64,000 nucleotides of DNA, taken from positions 5,896,221-5,960,220 of the forward strand of contig NC_088645.1 in the NCBI RefSeq assembly GCF_964019385.1, written 5' to 3'. Source of the DNA: Sycon ciliatum (Eukaryota > Porifera > Calcarea > Leucosolenida > Sycettidae). Below the pieces are notes generated by a model. That model did no database searches and was not told where the DNA came from. It saw only the letters and a program-made list of their open reading frames with translations. The translations under genes and the position numbers were made by a program. Shown here piece after piece: positions 47,437-58,400 of this stretch (its first letter is position 1; each line of letters begins with the position of its first letter).

Positions 47437-48080
47437 CTAGGAACGAGCAAACAATAAACAAATCACACACTCACACATCCTACGTAGCTACATGTGTACA
47501 GCATGCACTACATCATGTATACTGCAGCATAGTACAGTACAATCATGTAGATGTAGTAGTACTAGTAGTACTGTTCTTGTTCCAGGGCATGATCAGTAGT
47601 AACTGTTATTAGGCCACCTTCCTGCAGTTTCTAGCCTATGCCAGTACAATGACGTATGTGTCACTTATCACTGGTAGTACAGCCTACACAGCCTACACAG
47701 GCTGCTACAGCCTGTACTGTGTGCGCAGGGAGTGAAAGTGGCACCACCGTCGGGGGTGAAAACGGATCGACGACCGGTGACCACAATCAGTTGAGCGTGT
47801 GCTTGTTCAGTGACGGAGGGCAGAGCGGGAGTGCTGTGCTGGTAGCAGAAAGTAAAAGTTAGGGAAGTAACGTTAGTTGTTGCAGCAGACTGTACGAAGG
47901 CAGGAGCGCCAGGAGAAAACGTGGGAAGAACGGGAAAGGCAGCCGACCCTATTACAACAGCATACTAAGTGCATCTGGCTAGCCAATCAAGAACGGTTTG
48001 GGCAGTGTGTGCAGAGACGTCTCCTTCAACGCGTTGCATTGAGCATTTCAGCTGTGTCAAGAGCGGACAGCGAGACAGAA

Positions 48081-51000
48081 ATGGCATCATGCTTGACATG
48101 CGCCTTTGACAAGAAGAAAGGTACGAATCAAGACTGTCTTGTAAAAATGAAAATGTATTTGCACCAAGGTCGAGTACAGCGGTGAGCCAGAGCTCGGAGA
48201 GTACCGGTCTTGATGAGGCAGAGGCAGAGGTGAACTCTGGTGGGGTTATGTAGAAGATCCTTCAGAATAGACTTTGGATATCATGACTCATCTCCTTGCA
48301 CAGTACATTGCAGAAGTAATCATCGAAAGGAGTTAAAATCCTATCACTGGCGACCCAATGTAAACAGTTTCAAATCAAAGCCTTGGGAGGTTGGCAGCAG
48401 CCAAGCAATTTTAAATAATTATGCTGAATGTATCCAGTGCCGAATAAAGACGCAGATGTACAATAATTGTAGTGCCACTGATCATTGGTATAGCGCCCCA
48501 TCATCCCACCTTTGCCTATCCGTACTGCGCAGGATCCTTATTTTATTTAACCGAACTATCTTCTAGCTTGGAAAATAAGGTGGAAGACATAGTATTTTTA
48601 TTTCCCAGGGAAGACATAGTTTCCAAGATGCCTGAACAGCGTGTGAATATTTTGTCCCATACTCTGTGTGCTCGATACTAGTGTATGTAGTACATGACTA
48701 GTACTAGTGGTACTGCCATTACTACTGTAGTACTGTAGTACTGGCACTGTTGACTGTTGTGGGGATCGTACTGTTGCCTGACTGACTCGACTAATCAACA
48801 CAACAGACGTCCGTGCTCACTGTGTTCGTGTTTTACTCCTGTGACTGAGGTGAAGAAGAGGTTGGTGCGACTTCGTCACAATCGTGGTGAATTGACTTCC
48901 ATTGACTGAGTGTGTTGCAACTACTGGAATAGCTGCAACACTGGCCTGTCCCTGCCTCTCCTCTTGCCGTCTGCTCAACACATCAACCATAGATAGGGGG
49001 CATAGAGGTAGTGCACATAAACCACATCAACCCGTAGTGCGTCTTGTTGAGTTCGTCTTGTAGTTTCTGGGATAGTCAGAACCATGATTTTGTTGTCGAC
49101 GTTATCTGTGGGTGTGTTGTAGGGGACCGTGTTCAACTTCATTCAATTCTAAAATTAATCATTCCGCGCCTTGCTAAAAAAAGGGATGGGTCCCAAGAGG
49201 CATGCGCTTCGCGCACCCAAGCTTTCGCTACCCTACTACTCTGTACTGTAGTGTCCTGTCCTGTCCTGTCCTGTTCTGGGTTTTGTGTGCGATGTTACGA
49301 TTGGCTGTCATCGGATGCTCCATGTTGGTAATGTCACGTATGTCACTATGTGTGCTGCTTTGGCTTGGCGTTGCACATGTACAACGTGATAATAACGACT
49401 GTCACTGCAGTGAAGATTATAGTGAACAGTTGTCACCATCAACGAAAGATAGATTGTTGCTCTCGTGATGGACGAATGGGCAATGCCAATGGTATTTTAT
49501 GTACTGAGGTCTCAGAGGAGTATAGCTTAGTGATGTAGTAATTGCCTCACAGAGTGTAACGTGTTATGTTGGAATGGCGTAAATTGGGCTCACCCATCAC
49601 CATGATCATGACAACGTGTACTAGTAGTCAGAAACTGTTGTACGTACACGTACACGTACACGTACATGTACTCAGAAGTGTCTTCTAACTGTTAGAATCA
49701 TTTGTACTACTCGTATTACTCGTACTCCAAGTAATACCCATAATATAAATCAGTTTTAACGTGCTTTCTCTCTCTCTCTCTCTTTCTCTCTCTCTCCGTC
49801 TCTCTCTTTCTGTCTTTCCGTATGCTCTTTTACAGCTTTGAGGAAGTTGGATGCCCAGGAGGCGGGCAGTACGTTGACCCTGCCTCGTGAGGAGGAGGCA
49901 CGGTTGTTGGCTGAGCTAGCCAGGGGAAGTAGCAGCTCCCTGCAGAGATCTTCTCAACGCTCCACAGGATCATCATCACGTGACCCACACTGCGTGGTAG
50001 CACAGGATTTCGCATCGTGTGCTGCGGACGAGATCAGCGTGAAGCGTGGCGATTGCGTACGCGAACTCTACCGAGACGGAGACTGGAGCTTCATCGTCAC
50101 CACCGCCGGGAGTAATGGGTTCGTGCCGTCCTCATTTCTCAAACCGATCGCCCTACTCTTCAGCACCAATGCCGCTGCCCAGGAGCAGATGCGTGCCAAG
50201 ACGTTTGACAGGAACAACGTGTGTCGGGCGTCCATCGACTCTCGTCGCTCCACCCAGTCATGGAGTAGTAACGACAGCAGCTGCAGTGTCAGCACTAGCA
50301 GCAATGCAGTTGTCACCACGGGCAAAAAACGTAGTTTGCCGGATAGTGTTTCAGCACGGGAGCTGTGGATACCGCCACGTGGCAAGTCGGATTTCAGTAG
50401 CTCGCAGCCTGTGAGTCGCACGCACAGCCCACGACCCGGCAGTTCCACTAGCACCGCCGGCACAGCTGGCCATGTCAACCACGTGTCACATGACAGCGGA
50501 GCAAGGGCTTCGCCGAGTGGCTTGTCGGTTGTTGGCACGCGTCACCGACCCACCAGTTGCACACCGACACGACTCCGTCAGGCTACGGGTGGTGGCGGAG
50601 AGACGGCAACATCGCACCATGCACTGCACGGACAACAGGAGCAGCAACGATGCGGAAGCGCGACGGGATGGTCGGAAACACACAGCGGAGTGACGCCACG
50701 ACGCGCTGTGTCGGGGATCGCTAGACCGGACGGAACGCTGGCATCGCGACGCGCCACATCGCTACGCAATGTGCGCATCAGCACAGCTCGAGGGTCGGCA
50801 CCCAGACACGTTCGCATGGCGTACAACTTCGAGGCGAACACGGCCACAGAGCTATGCGTGAGTAAAGGTGAAGAGGTTGTTGTGTTGGAAGAACATGATG
50901 ATGATTGGCTGTTGGTGAAGAGGAAAACTGGACAGCAAGGACGTGTGCCGAAATGTATGACGACCGATATGAACGGCTCGACAGGTAAGGAAGAATGAGT

Positions 51001-52199
51001 CACCCGTGTGTTTTGTTTGTGCTGTGCAGTCCATGTGCTGTTGCCCTTCCGGACGATCGCTCGGCTATATTATAAGCTGACAGGTGTAGGGGTGCTGATA
51101 GGATCTGGGAGTGGCAGAAGAAGTGATGTACAGGAGTGGCGGAAGGAGTGGTGGAAGGCGTGGTGGAGTTTAGGGCAGTGCTGCTTCAAACTGCTCTTCT
51201 TGAGCGGAGCACCCGGATCTACACTACTGACCTGTGTGTGGCCACACCACTCATTATTCCCTACGTTTATGTTGTGTGTTCTCTGGCCCTACATGTACAT
51301 GATGTATTTGTCATGCATATACAGGACTTACACGTCGCATATGGCTCCTTCCTCTTGGAAAGTTTTGCACATACATGATTGTACACTGTGCTCTTCCCTA
51401 AAATATTTTCTTGTGTTTTTTTCTACTGTGCATCTGATCAACTGACACTACAGGGCCACCCAGCGTGGAACAGCTGCCGAAGAATTTCATCTTCAACAAG
51501 CCACGCCGTCCCAGTACGACTGTGCGTGATAGCGTTGCCACGGATATCACCGACGACAGCGCCATCGCTACGGGTGACGAGTCGTGCGGAGGGTCGCGGG
51601 CCAACTCACGTCGCTCCTCGCTGGCCGGGTTTGATACGTCACATGACAATGCTGCGCCATCACCACCGGTATCAGCAGGGCCGGCATCACTAGTGTATAA
51701 ACATTGCCCGGATGGTAGCGACGCTGATCAGCAATTCTCCACCATGGCAACACGGCATAACTCACCCGCTCCGACCGACACCGATGAGGCGACTGACAGC
51801 AACACTGACCACACGGACATGAAGCATGCAAACACACAGCCAGAGGGAGGAGCATCTCCGAACAAGACATGCCCTGATCAACGCTCACCGCAGTCTAGCA
51901 CGTCGTCAAGAGCGTCGATGTCCAGCACTAAAACTGCTATGCTGGAGATGATCCGGGCACGGGAGGCAGTCGGCGACAACCGCACACGTCTGGTGGTAAT
52001 ATTCGACTACACAGCACTGGTGGCCGATGAGATGGACGTCAAGTCCGGGGACATTGTCCTGGAGACGACAGACCGCTCCAAGCCGGGCTGGGTGTGGGCC
52101 GTGCTGCCTCGCACTAACCAGGAGGGTTACATTCCACTGGCCTTCACACACCCTCACGGAACACAGGTGAACGAGCAGCGTCAGATCACGGCCTTATAA
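48081..52199 (+). CDS. Three-SH3-domain adaptor, resembling Dlish/Vamana
   Basis: Exons 48081-48120, 49836-50984 and 51454-52199 join in matching phase (1 and 1) with consensus GT-AG sites to give 644 residues. Exon 1 encodes MASCLTCAFDKKK; it is the first ATG of its open frame, and its cysteines close to the start could be acylated. SH3-1 spans about residues 65-118 (AQDFASCAADEISVKRGD...GFVPSSFL), SH3-2 about 338-393 (MAYNFEANTATELCVSKGEE...DDWLLVKR) and SH3-3 about 574-632 (VIFDYTALVADEMDVKSGD...GWVWAVLPR...GYIPLAF). Ser/Thr/Pro-rich linkers of about 220 and 180 residues separate them. The order, spacing of motifs and basic short N-terminus recall the Drosophila Dlish (Vamana) adaptor of the Fat-Dachs-Hippo pathway, recalled from memory and not from a search. 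It lacks any other domain. Alternative: an unrelated multi-SH3 scaffold. Confidence 0.82.
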
Positions 52200-52275
52200 C
52201 ACAGGTGAACGAGCAACGTCAGATCACGGCCTTATAACACAGGTGAACGAGCAGCGTCAGATCACGACCTTATAA
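52161..52275 (+). repeat. 38-bp tandem triplication across the SH3 gene stop codon
   Basis: ACACAGGTGAACGAGCAGCG...GCCTTATA starts at 52161, 52199 and 52237. The first copy encodes the C-terminal residues and the TAA; the others fall in the 3' UTR. Confidence 0.95.
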
Positions 52276-53538
52276 CACAGCTTGTGTGTGATGCAGCAAC
52301 TTTCCATCCCTCACTTTCTCAGGATATTCTTCCTGATGCACTGCTCGCCTTTAGAAGTTTATCTCTCAGCTGTATAGCACTTCTTCCCAGCCGTCCATGC
52401 ACATGGGTGGTCTATTAGTATGCATGAGCATTGAAGACCTGTAGCCCTCGAGTTGTTGAGAGTTAGTTTACTGGATATAACTTATATCGGTGGTGCGCAA
52501 CACTTGAAACTATGGCGTTTGTTGGTTACGTGCCCTTAGCTAATCTCTTCCCGTTACGTTGAATGTTTATCTTCTGACATGTACGCCTTTGTCTATACTT
52601 GTTAGCTGGAGTGTTTGAGTTATGCTTGCAGGAGAACAGCTGGCCGAGTATCCCGGCGCCCGGCTGTAACTACAACAGCATACCATTATTTGATGTATTA
52701 TTCGCTGAACTTCTCCACACAGAAGTGGATGATGATGATAATGAGCTTTGTTTGTTTCCTTGTTTCTCGCAAAGTTGAAAAGAAGAGGCCCTGACTTTGA
52801 CTTCAATTGTAATGCTTTCAACTGTTTTCCTAAATTATGCTTTTTGCTATCGGCTGAGCTCTTTAGTGGTGCGTGCTTCATCCGTGAAGTGTTTCGAGAC
52901 ACACAAAGACTTCCTGCGCGAAGAACATTTTATAAATTGCTAATAATCATACTAGATTTGAATACCGTCAGGTGCTTGTACATGTATATCACATGTTTGT
53001 GTTATCAATAATTTTGTTTTGCCGCTAGTTTCATATACAGTACGTCTACAGCTGCAGTGCAGTAGCTTGTATTAGAGTATGTACTACTGCGAAGTAAGGA
53101 CTTAGCCTTAGGTTGTTCTTCTAGTCCGATACCATGACGTCACCTATCATCGCTCCTCCTTTCCTCTGTGATGGAAAGCCACTTTTACTGGCAAAGAATG
53201 GTACCAATTGAATGAAGCAACTCAAGAAGTTGCGAGAACACAAGCAAATGAGAAATCGAGAGAGGTGAATGCAACACAAAGAAGAAAAAGAACCAAAATA
53301 AAAACTCAAAAAATAGAATTTAAAATTTAATTGTGATGGCAAAACGTTGTGTAGGGTGAGAACCACGTACCAGGAAATACCCAAAGCTGTACGCAGGGAA
53401 TATTCTCAGAGATTTCCTGCGAGAATTGTATTAATACTGGCTCTGTGAACTGGACTTATTCGTGTTTAGTTAGAGCAGTTTACTTGCCATGCACTCATAC
53501 TCATACGCAGCGGTCGCAGCCTGAGGATCACCTGTCTA
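52276..53538. other. 3' flank of the SH3 gene; no gene recognised
   Basis: Probably contains the 3' UTR and polyadenylation region, but no AATAAA was placed with confidence. TCACCTGTCTA at 53528-53538 is the left target duplication of the SINE. Confidence 0.45.
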
Positions 53539-53938
53539 ATAATAATAATAATAATTCGCGGGATTCGCGTTGGCATCGCTTGAATGTTCAGAAACACACA
53601 AACTAGCCTTCGCTTCCGCAGGCCACCACTATGCCTATGCCTTGCACACCTTAGTGGCGAATGCAGACCTCACAAGTGAGTCAGGGGAGAGTAGGTGAGT
53701 CTCTCAACCAATCGGGCGTGTAACGGCCCATAACCCTGTAAACTGCATCCTTGTTACCCTCACTCCGAGCTGTGAGTACCCAGTTGACCGTGGGTGTCGG
53801 CGCAGTTCACCACACATAAAAAGTCTTTACTCACGTAAAAAGTCTTTACACGCTCCCTGCTACCAGCGCGGGTCTCGAACTCGGGACCTCATGATTCGCA
53901 GGCAAGCCTGCAAACCAATCGGCCATATGCGTTGGTAT
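53539..53938 (-). mobile_element. tRNA-derived SINE, full length (~400 bp)
   Basis: Minus strand. The head carries pol III boxes: A-box-like TGGCCGATTGG (53925-53915) and B-box-like GAGTTCGAGACCC (53883-53871). A unique body follows, with a (TTA)n tail at 53539-53556. An 11-bp target duplication TCACCTGTCTA flanks it (53528-53538, 53939-53949). The tail type implies mobilisation by a LINE with a microsatellite-type 3' end. Confidence 0.88.
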
Positions 53939-54390
53939 TCACCTGTCTACCAAGAAGTATGTACATCACTACATGACTCATGAGTGCAGGAAAACGGTTA
54001 TACATGTATACACTTTACAGTGCTAGAAATGAAAGTTCTAGACAGTCATTGTAATGTATTTTTACTTCTTCTTCTTCTCCCTGAGTCCCTGGAGAAAACC
54101 CCACCAGTTTTCATCTCCACTCAGCTCACGTCTCATCCTTGTACTTAGTCTTGTAGTCGAGATATCTCGATGACTATGTGCAATGACATAATGGCAGGAG
54201 GAAAATCCGACCTCATAAAATATCAGGCACGGATTCCAACAGACTCGGGACTTGCAGCGCTAGCGGTTGCGCAGCTTTACTTCAGATCTTACAAGGAGTT
54301 GGATTTCACGTGCCACACCAGATGCTGTCAAGTGCCATGCCAACGCAAGGGCAACAACAACGACACACGTACACGTACACATGCACAATA

Positions 54391-54975
54391 GTGAGGTTTT
54401 GCATTCCGAAATTCGGCAAAAAGTTTCGGCACGCGGGAGCGAGGTCGAAAATGCAAACGAAGATTCGGCGTGTTTGTTCGGAAAAAGCTCACTTTGCCGA
54501 AAATATTTTTCGGATGCATTTTCTTGGAGAAGAGCGCTAGCGCGTGATTTATTCAAAGAGGTTTCTTATCTCGGCATCGCTTGGCAGGCGTCTTTGGCGA
54601 CATAGCATCGTCAGCTACCTCTGATTGCTCCTCTCCACTGCCTGTCTACTCTCTTTCGCCTGGAGTGTCCTCATCGTCATCTGTGTGGCTGAAAAGACTA
54701 TGGCGACACGCATAAAATTTGACTTGGCCATGGAGTTGGTTTTTCTGAGGCGACTGAGGAGGCAGGCTTGGCCCTCGACTCTTTGGGCGATCAAAGTTCG
54801 TTGGAATCAGCAAGAACAGGAGCACGGGACAGGACGTTGCTGATGCTGTGGCTCACGAAATGAAAACACATCATTTTCGACTTGCAAAACAAACGTTGGT
54901 GCGAAAGTTCGACATTTTGATGTTCGACAAATGACCGAAGAACGCTGTACCGAAATTCGGAATGCAAAACCTCAC
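54391..54975. mobile_element. 585-bp TIR element, TA-flanked
   Basis: Inverted ends GTGAGGTTTTGCATTCCGAA (extending to ATTCGG) and their complement lie inside TA duplications (54389-54390, 54976-54977). The interior around 54698-54790 encodes ATRIKFDLAMELVFLRRLRR, which looks like the start of a Myb/SANT-like DNA-binding domain, possibly a captured or residual transposon-gene piece. There is no complete ORF. Confidence 0.8.
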
Positions 54976-55206
54976 TAATGACAGTATATATACTAGTACA
55001 TGACTTTGTAGTGTAGACCAATATAAAAATATTTTTATACCGGTTTTGAGACCCTTGTGTAAAAATATTTTTAAAAATTTTAATAATTTTTTATACTTTT
55101 TCAGAGCATGCATCGATTATTTTTTCAAAATTATTTGAAAGGTGCGCAAAGGAAAGGAAATCACGGAAATCCCATCCTTCACCTTCATTTCGGATTGTTA
55201 ATTTAA

Positions 55207-55405
55207 TAATAATAATAATTCGCGGGATTCGCGTTGGCATCGCTTGAATGTTCAGAAACACACAAACTAGCCTTCGCTTCCGCAGGCCACCACTATGCCT
55301 ATGCCTTGCACACCTTAGTGTAATAGTGGCGAATGCAGACCTCACAAGTGAGTCAGGGGAGAGTAGGTGAGTCTCTCAACCAATCGGGCGTGTAACGGCC
55401 CATAA
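55207..55405 (-). mobile_element. 5'-truncated SINE copy
   Basis: The (TTA)n tail and body match 53539-53731 closely and then stop at CGGCCCATAA. The tRNA-like head is missing. One 8-bp difference (TAGTGTAATAGTGG against TAGTGG) separates the copies. Confidence 0.85.
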
Positions 55406-55497
55406 GATTGTTACACTATCATGATGTTGCTGAGGGTAACAGCGGCCTGCGCCTACCTAGCCTAGTAAATAACGACACGTAATGTTGGTGGTCGACA

Positions 55498-58400
55498 ATG
55501 GAAAGCAAATCTGCTGCAAGTGCTGGCGCTGTGAAGAAAGCTGCCGCAAAGAAGCGCAAATCGGACCGTAAATCCTCCTCTTCATCCGCAGGCGAACTCG
55601 CTGAACAAGAACATGTGCGGAAATCCCATTCTCCGACTCCGGTCAATGCACCACGACGCCGCATCGCTTCGTCAGGTAGTGACAGTGGCGATGCGGAGCG
55701 GAGAGCATCGAACTTGGGTGAACAGCTGAGAAGTGCTATACTTGTGAAGAACGCTGCCAGTGCAGCAGCACGTACGGAAAGCGTCGCCGCGTCTGCAGCA
55801 GCGCACGTCATTGCGACTGCAGCTGATAAAGGAGCGGGCGGTGAGGCAGAGGGTGGGGATCAGGTAGATTCGAGGGCGCCCAGCTTGGGTGAACAGCTGA
55901 GAAGAGCTCTACTTGCGAGGCAGAACGCTGCCAGTGCAGCAGCACGTTCGGAAGGCGGCACAGCTCCTACTGCTGCAGCGCACGTCATTACGACTGCAGC
56001 TGATAACGGAGCGGGAGATGAGGCAGCGGGTGAGGATCAGGTCGACGGAGCTGGTGCATCACATCAGCTGGCCACGGGCTTAGCAGCTCAAATCGACGAC
56101 GCCGTTCTCCTGTGCAGCATCTGTTTAGACTGTTATCGTGAACCTAAAGTCCTGCCCTGCCAACACACCTACTGCAGGGAATGTTTGGAAACCATACTCA
56201 ACGCCCAGGCCAGCAAGTCAACCCTGCTCTGTCCGGAGTGCCGCTTTGAGGTCACTGTGCCAGACGGCGGCGTGCGATATCTGGCTACCAACTACCTTGT
56301 CAACAAGCTTGTTGACCTGCTACAGTTGTACCGCGGGGATGACGTCGTCAAGACAACCGTTGCGGCTACGAGGTGTGACCAATGTCGGGACGAGACGGCT
56401 GGCGACGTTGTGGCCGAGGCACGGTGTACGGAGTGCACGCGGTGTCTGTGCACGCGTCATTCTTCGGCACATCGCGCTGACCAGCACACGTGTGCACATA
56501 CACTCGTACCCATCGCCACGAAACAGCCTCTGGCGGCTACAGACGGGCATGACGCATCGCCATGGCAACCTGTAGGCGGTGTGACAAGCAGTGCAGGAAC
56601 TGAAGATGCGCACGCAGAGCAGCAGGCAATCGCTTGCAAGCCGGATCACCATGATAGTACTGAGCTCTGGTGTACTGGATGTAGAACATACGTTTGTTCC
56701 CATTGTGAAGAGCCGGTACATCGTCAACACCAGTAAGTAACTGTTTATGTTCTTGTGTGCATATGTGTACATGTACGTGTGTGTATGTGTGTATGTTTGT
56801 GGCATAGGTGCTCGTGTGTGTTTGTGTGTGCATGTGCGCTCTTTGTTTATTTTGTGCGTGCATGTGCGCTGTCTGTTTATTTTGTGTGTGCATGTGCATG
56901 TGTGCATACCGTACACTGGTGAGAGGTGTGTTGAAGACTGTGTTCACTATAAAATGATTGGGGTCACCACTTTTTGTCCTTTCTTCCCTTATCACGGGCA
57001 TGGTAGAGACAGACAGAGGTAAAGGACACGCACATCGTGTATTGCCTCCAACTCTGTCTCTACAAACCCAACAGTCCCAGATATGTCTTCCCATGCTATC
57101 TGCATGCGTGTATCCGTGTGTGTGTGTGTGTGTCTGTCTGTCTGTCTCTCTCACTTACCAAGGTGTGATCAGCCGATAAGTGGGATCATCTAAGTCCACC
57201 CAGAGGTTTGGGATTTCAGGGGGTATGAGCTGTTGGGCGGTTCAATAGCCAATTGAGTCATCTTTCCAAGGTTCCTTTTGATTCTCTCTCCCCTCTCCCG
57301 GGGAGACCTACGTGACCTGTTTTGGCAATGAGCAAGTCCAAGTACTGTCTCTCTGTCTGTCTGTCTGTTTCTTTGTATCCGTGTTGGTGGTGTGTGTGTA
57401 TGTATGTGTGTGTGCGCGTGTGTGAGTGCTCGTGTGGCTGTTCATGTCTGGATCTGTCTTTGTCGTGCGCGGCACTGCACACTCCCTGCCGTTATGTATG
57501 CCCAGCATTGTGCCGGTTTCCGTGGCAATCATGGAGGAGAAGTCCACCCTGGAGAGGAAGGTCAGTGAGCTTGAACAGGTGATGGTGAATGTGGAGACGG
57601 CTACATCTCTACTGGACCAGTGTCAGGCAACGGTGGATAGGGAAGCGGATAAGGTGATGTTCGACGTACACACGTGCTTTCAGAGACTCATTGACGGCTT
57701 CGCGGCACGTCGTTCTCTAATGATGGATGAGGTGAGTGTGATGCGTTAAATCATGCCTGGAACTTTTGTGAGATACCTCTGTCTAGTATCGCCATGTTTA
57801 TGGGTGTGTGTTTATGCGTGTATGTGTGCATGGCATTGCTTCTTTTTTTATACTGCTTTGTACTTTCTTTGAACATCTTAGGGCCGGGTTCCACTGCGAT
57901 TTCGCGGCACTTGGCTGCATGCAGCGGAGCAGCGCGGTTCCACGGACACTTGCCATTCACGCTACCGCAGTCGTGCTCCACGTTTTTTGATGACGTTTTA
58001 CCTGCCTGTGTGTGTGCGCGTGTGCGCGAAATCAAAAACATCTTCGTGTCCTGGCCTGAGCAACGTATTAAAATTTGAATTTGAACATTCTCGCGTATAA
58101 AACAATGCAAGATACGGGAAACAAGTCGAGCCGGGACCGCGGCTTCCAGTTTTTGCTCAAGAATCGTAGCGAAAGCTCGTGGTGATCCGCGGCCTCGCTG
58201 CTCCAGCTGGAGCCGTGGTCACTATGGTAATGATGACGTTTCAAGCCGCGGATGACGAGCAGCGGAGTGGCAGAGCCGCAGTGGAATCCTGCCCTTAGCA
58301 TCCTCTTAGCTTTACTAAAACATGCTGCATTTACAGTTTGGTTTGACCGTCTCTTGATAGCACAGTTGATATGTCTTCCTCCCGAAATAGTCACTGAATT

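Noticed and set aside
52748-53011. 87-codon plus-strand frame after the SH3 gene
   Set aside because: No homology or splice support; more likely 3' UTR or intergenic.
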